From Planctomycetota bacterium (GTDB lineage Bacteria; Planctomycetota; Uabimicrobiia; Uabimicrobiales; Uabimicrobiaceae), in contig JAJDCR010000165.1 in the NCBI GenBank assembly GCA_029260735.1, positions 1 through 64,000 on the forward strand: 64,000 nt of DNA, written 5' to 3'. Positions within the stretch are counted from its first letter, which is position 1; every line of letters begins with the position of its first letter. Of the stretch, positions 42,536-51,145 are shown piece after piece. The notes under the pieces were generated by a model that had not been told where the DNA came from, did not search any database, and worked only from the letters and a program-made list of their open reading frames with translations. A program made the translations under genes and the position numbers.

Positions 42536-45043
42536 TTACTCCTCATCTCGAAGATACTTTTCTTCTATTAAAAGCAGATTTTCTCTATATTTAGAAGGAA
42601 GTTTTTCTTCTCTTTTTTGCTCTTGAATGAGCTTTTTAAGTTCCTCTTGAAATTTCTGAGTAAGGTTGTCTTTAGAAAAAGTTAAAAACAAACGTAATCC
42701 TCCAGAAAGTTCTCGTAAATTCTTTTCTCTTAGATGTTTCTTGCTTTGAGATAGAAGATTTAAAAGAAAAATTTCTCGGAAAAAAGAATCTTCTTTCAGC
42801 TCAAGAGTAGGCTCTAAAAAAGGTTTCCAAACAGAGAGAAAAAGGGAAAATGCTATTTTTTCTTTCTCTGAAAGGTCTTTTTTTGAAATAAATACTAAAC
42901 TTTTGATATTGTTAACACTAAGCTCTCGAAGTTTAACATAAATAGCTTTACGATCTTCTCCTACTAGAATAAGAGACTCTTTTTCAGCTTTAAAATTAAT
43001 TAGACGAGCTTGGATTTTACGGCGCTCTTTTTCTAGAAAAAAACTAGAACTCTTACCTCTAAGTTTTTCTAGATTCAAGGTAAGTTGTTGCCAAAGTTCA
43101 CGATCATTTTGAATGAAAGAAATCCATTGGGACAAATCCTCAGTTAGATGAGGACTAGTTGTTTTTTCCAACTCAAGTCTTTCGATAGACTCGTCATATT
43201 TTCTTTGTTGCAATAGATAAGTGATTCTTTCCGAAAGAAAAAGAAACGATTGCAAACGCTCTTCTTGGAAAATGATTTTATCTAGCTCTTTTTCTTGTGT
43301 TGCTAATTTAGCTAAGCTTCTTGCAGTTTGATGACGCCTTGCCTCTTGGAAAAGACGACGTGCTTTAGTAAAGTTTTTGTCTGCAATCCAATTTCCGATT
43401 TTAACTAAATACCCGTCTAGTTCATCTTGACTACTCTTTTCTACTTGCTCTCGGAGTTTGACGCTTTGATCTTCTAGAGCGAGGAGTCCATATTTTTCGG
43501 AAAGTTTCGCTACCGATTCTAGAGCAGGAGCAAACTCTCCATGGCGAATTTTATTTTGAATTTGTCGTTCCACAACAATATACTCTTGCTCCAAATGAAC
43601 TATATTTAATTGTTCTTGCAGTTTTTTGATATCGTTTTCAATATCTTCTTGGTAAGGGCTTTGAGAATATTTAATTTGAAAAGAACGATACTCTTTTAAT
43701 CTTTTACCTATAGAACGACTATCTCTCCCATCAACAGGCTCGGAAATAAGTTTAGCATAGCGTTGATGCATTTTTTCTTCTGCCATTTCCTTAAGGCTTT
43801 TGGATTCTCTTGTATTTAAATCTTCACCTTCTTCAGAGCCTCCACGAAAAAGGAAAAAAGCAACAATGATAAAAACAAAAATAAAAATATACTTTCCTGG
43901 TTCGGTAGATTTTTTCTGAGATTGAAGGATAGGCTTGTTATCAATTCTTCTTGTGCTACTCACCATACTAGGAATATCTATCCCAGCTTGTTTTAGTATA
44001 TCAGGAGTTCTTAAAACTTGGCCTTGTTGTCCCTTTGTTTGTATTTCCTCTGGTTTCTGTTCGCTAACAAAATCAAGTCCGGCAGTATCATACCTTTTTT
44101 TACGAGAAACTTGAGTAATCGACTGAGTTAAACCCATTACCTGCATCTGTCCCGTGAGCTCTTTTTTATTTATTTTCTTTTTTTTCTTAAATTTTTTCCA
44201 TTCAAGCAATTCTTCGACGCAATGGGCTGTTTTGCATTTGTAGCTTCTCCCTTTTTGAAAAAGAACGATCTGATATTTTTTTTCACACTTAGGACAAACC
44301 ATCGCCTTGGTTTTTTGCCGTGATTTAATTGTATCAACTTGTTCGGGAGTTAAGTGTCCCAACTCGATCATAATTTCCCCGAGTTTTTTTCCTGAGTGAT
44401 CCGTCACTGCGCTGAGTAAAGCATCATTGACTTGGTCTTGAGTTGCCATACCTAAGAGGATCGCCACTTTACCAAAGAGAGTTTTTGTACTTTTGTAGAG
44501 TTTTTCTTGATTTTCTTTACTAGATTCTTCTTTTATTTCCTTAATTTCTGTAAAGCTCTCTATAGAAGAATCCTTTTTCTCTTTTACCTCTATTTTTTTT
44601 TCTTGGGTTCTGTGTTTTTCCTCTTTTTCTTTTTCTAGAGTTTTATCCTCATCAGTTTTATCCTCATCAGAGGAAATCTCTTCTTCTGGAAGAGCTAAAA
44701 GAAGAGGAGTATCCTCCAAGGCCAATGATTCACTCAAAACAAGAGAATTATTATCTTCTATTGGTAAAAGAGAGCTATCTTCCAAGGATAATGATTCATT
44801 CACAGGAGAATTATTATCTTCTATTGGTAAAAGAGAGCTATCTTCAAGGTCTAAAGATCCATCTAAAATAGAAGAAGAGTCTGTCTCTGAACTCAATTTC
44901 CCTTTCTCAGAAGACTCTAAAAAAGTCAAAGGAAGTTCCGATTCTTCAACTTTAATAACAGAGTCATTAGACTCCTTTTGAAGGGTCTTTTCTTCCTTTC
45001 CTTTTGCCTTAGGTTGGTTTGGCAATATTTCTTCAGGTTCCAT
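42536..45043 (-). CDS. Membrane protein with MshEN-like domain, zinc ribbon and long coiled coil
   Basis: 835 residues. The acidic N-terminal 180 residues repeat LEDSSLLPIEDNNS twice and include SFTEI, a motif shared with the 952-residue receiver protein. A MshEN-like domain follows at about 188-243 (LFGKVAILLGMATQDQVNDAL, then KLGEIMIELGHLTPEQV), then a zinc ribbon (C250/C253/C270/C275), a basic stretch, one membrane helix (about 384-400) and a ~430-residue helical region that should be extracytoplasmic. It looks like a transmembrane linker: cytoplasmic adaptor modules on one side, coiled coil on the other. Second gene of the six-gene cluster. Confidence 0.78.
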   Translation of the reverse strand: MEPEEILPNQPKAKGKEEKTLQKESNDSVIKVEESELPLTFLESSEKGKLSSETDSSSILDGSLDLEDSSLLPIEDNNSPVNESLSLEDSSLLPIEDNNSLVLSESLALEDTPLLLALPEEEISSDEDKTDEDKTLEKEKEEKHRTQEKKIEVKEKKDSSIESFTEIKEIKEESSKENQEKLYKSTKTLFGKVAILLGMATQDQVNDALLSAVTDHSGKKLGEIMIELGHLTPEQVDTIKSRQKTKAMVCPKCEKKYQIVLFQKGRSYKCKTAHCVEELLEWKKFKKKKKINKKELTGQMQVMGLTQSITQVSRKKRYDTAGLDFVSEQKPEEIQTKGQQGQVLRTPDILKQAGIDIPSMVSSTRRIDNKPILQSQKKSTEPGKYIFIFVFIIVAFFLFRGGSEEGEDLNTRESKSLKEMAEEKMHQRYAKLISEPVDGRDSRSIGKRLKEYRSFQIKYSQSPYQEDIENDIKKLQEQLNIVHLEQEYIVVERQIQNKIRHGEFAPALESVAKLSEKYGLLALEDQSVKLREQVEKSSQDELDGYLVKIGNWIADKNFTKARRLFQEARRHQTARSLAKLATQEKELDKIIFQEERLQSFLFLSERITYLLQQRKYDESIERLELEKTTSPHLTEDLSQWISFIQNDRELWQQLTLNLEKLRGKSSSFFLEKERRKIQARLINFKAEKESLILVGEDRKAIYVKLRELSVNNIKSLVFISKKDLSEKEKIAFSLFLSVWKPFLEPTLELKEDSFFREIFLLNLLSQSKKHLREKNLRELSGGLRLFLTFSKDNLTQKFQEELKKLIQEQKREEKLPSKYRENLLLIEEKYLRDEE

Positions 45044-45114
45044 CTCTCTACCTTTTGCATGATGTTACTATTCGATTTTTCCAAGAACTTAAATGCTTAC
45101 TAAAGCTTTCGGAC

Positions 45115-46704
45115 TTACATAAACTGGATGTTGTTTCCTGTAAATATAACAAAACTCTTTAAACGATTCTTTTCAGAAATTTCTAGTTTAATTAAGTTTC
45201 CAATTTGACAAGGTTCAACAAATATATCTTCCAACGTTCCTCTCAAAGGAAAATAGTCTTCGCATTGACGAGGTACTGCAATTTCCACAGTGGCCCCAAT
45301 AATATCCGTTTTCTTACTCGCCTGAATGTCTTTTAGAAGACTCTCTGCTTCTTTCATCTTCTCTTGAACAATATGTAGTTTCTCTGTGAATTCTTGTCCA
45401 ACATCTTTTTTCTTAGTGTCGCGGACAATTTCTAAGCGCGTTCGTCGGGAATAGAGAAGTTGGTCAAAGTAAGCAAGTAAATCCCGCTCTTCTTCTTCAA
45501 ATAAAGTATCATCTTTTGGATACCAACCTAAAAAGACGATTATGGAAAAAATCAATAGGCGTAACTCTTGATCTTTATTCTTTTCCACTTCGAGTACTTT
45601 ATTTAAATTAGGAGAAGCTAAGGTTTTTCTTTTTACCAACGTAACCAAGTGAGCAACTTCTTCTGGAGTTTGAAAAGCAACGGTTTTAGATATCTGTTTG
45701 TGGATAGCCCTCATATCTCGAATGACAACTTGAATGAGTTTCCCCACTTTTTTGGGATCTTGAGAATTGGTGTTTCTCAAAACTAGACGAAAACAACGAT
45801 ACTCCATCGCATATTTACGTTTTTGAGGTTTTAAACTACTTAGGAAATCTTCCAATAAAAGGTCTAAGACATCCTGCCCCAACTCCTCTATACTTTTTGT
45901 AAAGGATTGTTTTTCCAAAAAAGAAAGAGAGGTTTTATCTAAAAAATCTTTTATGTTAGTCCAAGAAAATTGTTCCTTTTCGCAGCAGTGTTTCAGAAAC
46001 AATTTTTCCAATAGTAAGGAGATTTCTTGAGAGAATTTCAAATTGGGATAGTCTATATCAAATTTAAATTTTCTTTTGCTTTTATTTTCAAGACAGTGTC
46101 CATAATCAAGATAAGAAAAAAATTTACTTTGGCAAATGGTTTTAACGGAAGCTTCTCCCTCTAAGGAAAGGCATATTTCTTTTAGAGTTTTGGCTAAAAG
46201 AGAATAACGTTTTGTTTCCAAGTAATTGTGAATTCGCAACTCTTCATCGTCTTTTAGAAAAGGAGATAAAACATCGCTAACTCTATCAACTGCTTGAGAA
46301 AAATCTTGATACGTCCCCTCAACATTAGGCCAAATGAAATCTAATTCCTTGACAAGATTAAATCCAAGAGTCACTTTATTCTCTGTTTTAGATTTTTTCT
46401 TTTTTGATTGAGAAAGGAGTGACTTTTTTTCTTTCAAATTCCCCATCTCTTGAGATGAGAAATGAAATTTTTTAATTTTCTCTGAAGAAGAATTTTTCTG
46501 GATCTTAAACTGGTCTATTTCTGCAGTTTTTTTTTGCTCCAAAAGAATAGCTTCCGTGAGGGTTTGAACCCCTCTTCTTTTAGTGTACTCTCGGAGAGTT
46601 TGTTTTTTAGTGCGAGGTTTACTATAAATGTATATATATAGCAAGTACAAACATATAGTGAGGAGCAAAAAAAGATAGACAAGAAAAAGAAGTTGTGTGA
46701 ACAA
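45115..46704 (-). CDS. Membrane-anchored protein of unknown family
   Basis: 529 residues starting at TTG after AAGGCG. One N-terminal membrane helix (about 4-28), a Lys-rich stretch, then a mostly helical body; the C-terminal ~70 residues are beta-rich (EIAVPRQCEDYFPLRGTLEDI and VEPCQIGNLIKLEI). No family recognised. As the first gene of the minus-strand cluster it sits just downstream of a 10-bp tandem repeat that may overlap its promoter. Confidence 0.68.
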   Translation of the reverse strand: MFTQLLFLVYLFLLLTICLYLLYIYIYSKPRTKKQTLREYTKRRGVQTLTEAILLEQKKTAEIDQFKIQKNSSSEKIKKFHFSSQEMGNLKEKKSLLSQSKKKKSKTENKVTLGFNLVKELDFIWPNVEGTYQDFSQAVDRVSDVLSPFLKDDEELRIHNYLETKRYSLLAKTLKEICLSLEGEASVKTICQSKFFSYLDYGHCLENKSKRKFKFDIDYPNLKFSQEISLLLEKLFLKHCCEKEQFSWTNIKDFLDKTSLSFLEKQSFTKSIEELGQDVLDLLLEDFLSSLKPQKRKYAMEYRCFRLVLRNTNSQDPKKVGKLIQVVIRDMRAIHKQISKTVAFQTPEEVAHLVTLVKRKTLASPNLNKVLEVEKNKDQELRLLIFSIIVFLGWYPKDDTLFEEEERDLLAYFDQLLYSRRTRLEIVRDTKKKDVGQEFTEKLHIVQEKMKEAESLLKDIQASKKTDIIGATVEIAVPRQCEDYFPLRGTLEDIFVEPCQIGNLIKLEISEKNRLKSFVIFTGNNIQFM

Positions 46705-46723
46705 ACTAAACGCCTTAACTAAG

Positions 46724-46773
46724 GCCTTAAATCGCCTTAAATCGTCTTAAATCATCTTAAATCATCTTAAATC
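46724..46773. repeat. 10-bp tandem repeat, five units
   Basis: Five consecutive units of (G/A)(C/T)CTTAAATC, with only the first two bases varying, end just before TATAG. The array begins 20 bp upstream of the TTG start of the minus-strand cluster. A period of ten bases (about one helical turn) upstream of a start could serve as a repeated protein-binding site or be a plain slippage tract. Confidence 0.7.
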
Positions 46774-46815
46774 TATAGATAAATCTAATTTTTACATGTA
46801 AAGCAAAGAAAAGTT

Positions 46816-46850
46816 GGCAGCACTTAGTTCTTGAACCAAGTGAATTTGCC
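46816..46850. other. Hairpin in divergent intergenic region
   Basis: GGCA-CACTT-GTTC pairs with GAAC-AAGTG-TGCC in an interrupted stem. No T-run follows it on either strand. It lies between the 10-bp tandem array and the plus-strand promoter and might be an operator or attenuator. Confidence 0.3.
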
Positions 46851-46936
46851 TCTACACGTTATATTATACTTCAGAGAAATGCAAATAACAAGTTCTATTC
46901 GAGCAAACTAATGAGCTACCCTACAAAAAATTAGAC

Positions 46937-46965
46937 TTGAATTTTTTTCTTTATCTACGTATATT
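46937..46965 (+). promoter_or_regulatory. Sigma-70-type promoter of the 47-kb adaptor gene
   Basis: TTGAAT at 46937-46942, 17-bp spacer, TATATT at 46960-46965. Transcription would start near 46972, giving a leader of about 70 bases; TAGGAG lies just before the ATG at 47044. Confidence 0.6.
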
Positions 46966-47043
46966 AAATTCAAAGGCTAAAGTACATATTGATTAGTCTA
47001 ATAGTTTTCGTTTTCCAGGAAATTACTTCCTAGGAGATTATGA

Positions 47044-47754
47044 ATGAATGATGTTAAAAATAAACTACTTGGTATGATGGCTGTTGAGAAACGTTTTATT
47101 ACCGAAAAACAACTTATTGAGTGCCTAAACACAATCGAGTTTTTTGAGCGAGATAAAACTTTAGATCAAGTTTTTCTGGAAAAAGGTTACTTAACTCAAA
47201 CCCAAGTAGATCGACTTAATGGCATGCTCGACGACGAGATGGGCGGCCCAGATGAAAATGTTCAAAAGGCTAAAAGGAAAATGTTTGGTGAGCTAGCCCT
47301 AGAACAAAACATGATCAATGACGAACAAATGATGGACGCTCTTGACATACAAGAACAATTCCTAGAGCGAGGAATTAGGGTGCAAATGGGACAGGTTTTG
47401 GTAAAAAACCAGTCTTTGACTGCTGCTCAGCTAAAAAGAGTATTGGATGCACAATCCCGCAAGGTATTAGATTGTCCACGATGTAAAGACTCTAAAACTA
47501 TTCACAATTACAACCCCGGCCAAATTTACCAATGCGAAAACTTGATCGATGGAAGTTTTTGTGGATTTGACCTCACCGAGATGAAAAAGAAAAAGAAGAA
47601 AAAATCGACTACAAAAAAACAAATCCAGAAAATAGATCCATTAGATGAACTAGATGATCTAGACGAAGTAGACAATCTACTTGATCCTGAAGATGATGGT
47701 GGAGATGGAGATGGGTTTGGTGGAATTGATGATTTAGTCGAGATCAAGCTCTAG
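47044..47754 (+). CDS. Adaptor protein: two MshEN-like domains and a zinc ribbon
   Basis: 236 residues. Two MshEN-like repeats cover about 5-60 (LLGMMAVEKRFITEKQLIECL) and 78-137 (MFGELALEQNMINDEQMMDAL and QMGQVLVKNQSLTAAQL). A zinc ribbon follows (C144/C147/C164/C173), then a Lys run and a long acidic tail of Asp/Glu/Leu repeats (DELDDLDEVDNLLDPEDDGG). There is no catalytic domain and no membrane helix. It contains by itself the two modules shared by the kinases and the GTPase in this window, so it may be a free adaptor or competitor for their partners. Confidence 0.75.
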   Translation: MNDVKNKLLGMMAVEKRFITEKQLIECLNTIEFFERDKTLDQVFLEKGYLTQTQVDRLNGMLDDEMGGPDENVQKAKRKMFGELALEQNMINDEQMMDALDIQEQFLERGIRVQMGQVLVKNQSLTAAQLKRVLDAQSRKVLDCPRCKDSKTIHNYNPGQIYQCENLIDGSFCGFDLTEMKKKKKKKSTTKKQIQKIDPLDELDDLDEVDNLLDPEDDGGDGDGFGGIDDLVEIKL

Positions 47755-47847
47755 ATTTATTAAATAGTCCCACTAATGTGTTCTCTAGAATTTAACTAAA
47801 GAAAGTCTCTTATCAAAGTTTCTAATTTTTTATAAGGCAGGGAAGCT

Positions 47848-48843
47848 ATGTTGAAAAACCTTTTTTTCTTTTTGGCTATACTATCTTGTTTCGTTACAGG
47901 ATGTCAAGTGGAATGTTGTAAGATAGATGAAGCCGTTGCGATGGAAGCATGGCCCGTAGTTGATGGAGACACCAACGTAAGTCGAGAGACTCAAGGACTA
48001 AAAGAATTTGAGGTGGCTATCGATACCACCGAAACAGAAGAAGTCATTGATCTAAATGGAGGCCTTCAAGAAGTTGATTTGGTAGTGGAAGATACCTATA
48101 TTCCCATCGCACTAGCAAGTGCTTCTCTGGAAGTCGAAGTTCCAGACCGAGTTTACAAAGAAAATACAATTACCTACACCATGACAGTAAACAATTTAGG
48201 CAATGATCCGATCAGTGAATTGGTTGTTAAGAACCGCATTGATCGAAGAAACACCTTTTATGTCAGTTCTTCACCTGAAGGAAGCTTTCGAGAAGAGCAT
48301 GGCGTCGTTACCTGGGTTGTAACAGATTTACCTCCTTTGGAAAGCAAAATTTTTCAAGTAGAAGTTCTTGCAAAAGGTGATGGCGAAATTGTTAGCCAAT
48401 CTCTAATCAAATCTAACGAAGTTATTCTCGATAAAAAAGAATCAAAAACTGAAATCCACAGCTCCATAGGTTTACAGATTGATCATAGTGATACCGATGA
48501 TCCTGTCGAAGTAAACTCCACGACCAGCTATGTCATCAAAGTGAGCAATCAAGGTATTAAAGACGCTCACAACCTCCGTATCACCAACACCATTCCTTCT
48601 CAAACAACCTTTGTTTCAGCTGAAGTAGAAGGAACAGGAGAAATAGTTGAGTATAGTATGGATGGTCAAAACATTAGCTTTACTCCCATTCCAATAGTTG
48701 AGTTGGGTCAAACAGTAACTTACCGAATTACCGTTCAAGTCGTAGAAGAAGGCGACCTTCTCAATTCTTTCACTATCGACACCGATGATTTTGGTAAAAC
48801 TCTAACTAGCCAAGAACCGACAAAGGCCGTTTTGGGTGAGTAA
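47848..48843 (+). CDS. Lipoprotein with two DUF11 repeats
   Basis: 331 residues behind AAGGCAGGGAAG. Lipoprotein signal with lipobox FVTGC; then a spacer and two DUF11/CARDB-like beta domains (about 112-200: YTMTVNNLGNDPISELVVKN; about 215-325: YVIKVSNQGIKDAHNLRITN). DUF11 domains are common in surface proteins of Planctomycetota and their relatives. Probable outer-membrane or periplasmic structural lipoprotein. It may share the adaptor gene's transcript, 93 bp downstream. Confidence 0.82.
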   Translation: MLKNLFFFLAILSCFVTGCQVECCKIDEAVAMEAWPVVDGDTNVSRETQGLKEFEVAIDTTETEEVIDLNGGLQEVDLVVEDTYIPIALASASLEVEVPDRVYKENTITYTMTVNNLGNDPISELVVKNRIDRRNTFYVSSSPEGSFREEHGVVTWVVTDLPPLESKIFQVEVLAKGDGEIVSQSLIKSNEVILDKKESKTEIHSSIGLQIDHSDTDDPVEVNSTTSYVIKVSNQGIKDAHNLRITNTIPSQTTFVSAEVEGTGEIVEYSMDGQNISFTPIPIVELGQTVTYRITVQVVEEGDLLNSFTIDTDDFGKTLTSQEPTKAVLGE

Positions 48844-48888
48844 AAAGATTCTTGCAAATGCAAACCCAAACTTTGTCTTCTAGGGAAA

Positions 48889-48932
48889 TAAAAAACCCGT
48901 ACTAGATTTTGATCTAGTACGGGTTTTTTATT
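48889..48932 (+). terminator. Intrinsic terminator after the DUF11 lipoprotein gene
   Basis: CCCGTACTAGAT pairs perfectly with ATCTAGTACGGG across a short loop, and six T follow. An A-run on the left makes it potentially active in both directions. Confidence 0.88.
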
Positions 48933-48950
48933 TTTTGACCACTGATTTGA

Positions 48951-49215
48951 CCGCAGATTAAACGGATTGGTTGGATTACGCGAATTTTTGTTTGAGATTT
49001 TTGAATTGGTTGGGTGCGCTTCGCTTTTGATTGGTTTGTTGATTGTCTGAACCGCAGATTAAGCAGATTGGTCGGATTACGCGGATTTTTGTTTGAGATT
49101 TTTGAATTGGTTGAGTGCGCTTCGCTTTTGATTGGTTTGTTGATTGTCTGAACCGCAGATTAAGCAGATTGGTCGGATTACGCGGATTTTTGTTTGAGAT
49201 TTTTGAGTTGGTTGG
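48951..49215 (+). repeat. 101-bp tandem repeat, about 2.6 units
   Basis: Units begin at 48951, 49052 and 49153, each opening CCGCAGATTAA and containing GTGCGCTTCGCTTTTGATTGG; the third is cut after about 63 bp. Units 1 and 2 differ at only a few bases. Each unit starts with a nested ~10-bp run of GATT-type words (GCAGATTAAGCAGATT, then CGGATTACGCGGATT). Related copies lie inverted on the other side, at about 49678-49843. Confidence 0.85.
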
Positions 49216-49221
49216 GTGGTG

Positions 49222-49657
49222 ATAGATATCATTATGTCAGGTTAGTGAATGCGTTGGAAACCCCGATTTCATCGGGGCCTAACATATTACATCCCTATCG
49301 GGATACCAATTGTGCATTAAGATAGGTCAGTTTTACTCTAAGCGAATACCATTTGCGTCAAATTCTAGTGGTATTAATAGTATGCAAAAATGTTTTTATT
49401 ATGCGCTGATATGGTTACGCCAGATTTCCTCTGAGATATATATCATTTACGTAGGTTTGATAAATTACCTACCCACATATAAACAAACCTAAATCTACCG
49501 CGATTATAACACTAATGCCTAACGTAAAGACTATTTGCTTAGAATAAAATTAATCTATCTTAATGCACAATTGGTATCCCGATAGGGATGTAATATGTTA
49601 GGCCCGATGAAATCGGGGTTTCCAACGCATTCACTAACCTGACATAATGATATCTAT
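49222..49657. repeat. Near-perfect 104-bp inverted repeat around a 230-bp core
   Basis: The left arm (49222-49325) and right arm (49555-49657) differ by about one base-pair indel. Each arm contains two hairpins (CCCCGATTTCATCGGGG, then ATCCCTATCGGGAT) split by CCTAACATATTAC, the plan seen at 85-130. Weaker pairing continues inward for about 35 bp. The core holds no convincing gene; the only open frame is 60 codons and lacks family features. It resembles a palindromic transposable element or REP doublet. Confidence 0.85.
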
Positions 49658-49677
49658 TACCACACAACTAATTCAAA

Positions 49678-49843
49678 ACCCCAAACAAAAATCCGCGTAA
49701 TCCGACCAATCTGCTTAATCTGCTTAATCTGCGGTTCAGACAATAAACAAACCATCAAAAGCGAAGCGCACCCAACCAATTCGCAAACTCCAAACAAAAA
49801 TCAGCGTAATCCGACCAATCCGTTTAATCTGCGGTTCAGACAG
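49678..49843 (-). repeat. Inverted copies of the 101-bp tandem repeat
   Basis: Two partial units run in the opposite orientation to the array at 48951-49215 (AATCTGCGGTTCAGACA as end marker; AAGCGAAGCGCACCCAACC inside). Together with the inner inverted repeat they make 48951-49843 one large imperfect palindrome centred near 49.4 kb. Confidence 0.8.
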
Positions 49844-49878
49844 TTTTTTTATCCGCGATCAGAAAGTAGTAAAATTTT

Positions 49879-50325
49879 ATGAAACTAGTTATTCAAAGAG
49901 TGCGAGAAGCCTCTGTTCTTGTCGACGAGAAAGTAGTAGGAGAAATTGGCACAGGAATTTTAATTTTACTAGGTGTGATGAAGGGAGATAAGGTAGAAAA
50001 CGTAGATTATTTAGCCAATAAAGCGGCAGAGTTTCGGATGTTCCACGATGAAAATAAACGCATGAACAAATCTGTTTTGGACATAAAAGGAGAGATTTTA
50101 GTCGTAAGTCAATTTACTTTGGCAGCAGACGGAAAAAAAGGAAGAAGGCCCAGTTTTGATCAAGCAGCTCATCCTTCTGAAGCAATACCATTATACGAGG
50201 ATTTTGTAAAAAAGCTAAAATCTAAGGGCATAAAAGTAGATACGGGGATATTTGGGGCAGAAATGATCGTTAATATTGTGAACGATGGTCCTGTTACTTT
50301 TGTATTAGAACATCCTCACATTTAA
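49879..50325 (+). CDS. dtd: D-aminoacyl-tRNA deacylase
   Basis: 148 residues, the normal family length. It has both active-site signatures: SQFTLAAD near residue 77 and NDGPVTF near 138, plus KGRRPSF and TGIFGAEM. The enzyme hydrolyses D-amino acids (and glycine mis-attached to tRNA-Ala) from tRNA in the cytoplasm as a homodimer. It follows the repeat array by 35 bp, with no strong promoter visible between, and has only a weak AG-rich ribosome binding site. Confidence 0.95.
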   Translation: MKLVIQRVREASVLVDEKVVGEIGTGILILLGVMKGDKVENVDYLANKAAEFRMFHDENKRMNKSVLDIKGEILVVSQFTLAADGKKGRRPSFDQAAHPSEAIPLYEDFVKKLKSKGIKVDTGIFGAEMIVNIVNDGPVTFVLEHPHI

Positions 50326-50358
50326 TCTAGAATGAAATAAAAAATTAGAAAAAGGTTT

Positions 50359-50396
50359 AAGCCATAAAGAAGAAAGCATCTTTCTCTTTATGGCTT
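50359..50396. terminator. Convergent hairpin between dtd and the coiled-coil gene
   Basis: AAGCCATAAAGA-GAAAG pairs with CTTTC-TCTTTATGGCTT, giving a 17-bp stem with one bulge and a tiny loop. It reaches the last base of the stop codon of the minus-strand gene. T-runs are weak on both sides, so efficiency is uncertain. Confidence 0.6.
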
Positions 50397-51145
50397 TAGC
50401 CTTTTAAAAATTCTTCTATCTCATCAAAAGGTTTTTGAGGAGAAGAGTAGATATTGCTCGTAGGTTGAGATAATCTCTCTAAACATTTTCGAATACGTGT
50501 GTATTCTTCTGCCAAAAAGTCAACCTTCTCGTTCAAACTTTGACCCTTATCATAGACCCGCTTGTCTTTGACTTGATCTTTGAAAGAATCAATGTAAGTT
50601 AAGGTCGCACTATCTGTATGTGCAGAGTATTCCTCAAAATTTCCCTCTAGATTTAGAGGCAAACGATCTATATCTGAAGAACTTCTTTCGTCAGAGTTTA
50701 CTTGACGTAGCTGGTGCTCCAGTTTTAATTTTAAACGTTGTTCATGAAGAAAAGATTTCTCAAGTCTTTTATTCTCTTGTTCAAGTTTATCAATAGTCTC
50801 AAGTAAAGATTTTTCTCTTACTTCTGCTTCGCGAACTTTATCGTAAGCTTTTTCAATCAGTTTTTCTACTTCCGCTTTTTTTAGCTTCAGTTGATCTATA
50901 GCAGCGAGTAACCTTGCTGCATTCTGATCGCATTTTTTCTCACGAATAATAAGTTCACTGTCATCGCCCCCTAACATTCCGTAGAGGCGAGAGACTTTGT
51001 CCTGAAGATGAGACTTGATTTCCTCAAGTTTTTCAACTTTCTTCAAACAATCTTGATTTACTTCTCTTCCTTTAGTTGGTTTGAAAGAAGAAGTCATGGA
51101 TTGTCCCTCATGATAACGTTCAATTATTTTCTTAAAATTAGCCAT
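50396..51145 (-). CDS. Coiled-coil protein of unknown function
   Basis: 249 residues behind AGGAGAGAGG. No signal or membrane segment. Residues about 30-150 form a long charged coiled coil (VEKLIEKAYDKVREAEVREK and ETIDKLEQENKRLEKSFLHE); the C-terminal third is less regular, with a short second helix. Probably a cytoplasmic structural or scaffold protein. I recognise no family. Confidence 0.72.
   Translation of the reverse strand: MANFKKIIERYHEGQSMTSSFKPTKGREVNQDCLKKVEKLEEIKSHLQDKVSRLYGMLGGDDSELIIREKKCDQNAARLLAAIDQLKLKKAEVEKLIEKAYDKVREAEVREKSLLETIDKLEQENKRLEKSFLHEQRLKLKLEHQLRQVNSDERSSSDIDRLPLNLEGNFEEYSAHTDSATLTYIDSFKDQVKDKRVYDKGQSLNEKVDFLAEEYTRIRKCLERLSQPTSNIYSSPQKPFDEIEEFLKG

Noticed and set aside
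49310..49492. 60-codon open frame in the core of the palindrome
   Set aside because: It overlaps the inverted repeat arm, has no ribosome binding site or recognisable motif, and its composition matches the surrounding AT-rich DNA.
48951..49843. Repeat array resembling a CRISPR
   Set aside because: Units are ~101 bp, directly adjacent with no unique spacers, and are inverted on the other side; no cas gene is present.
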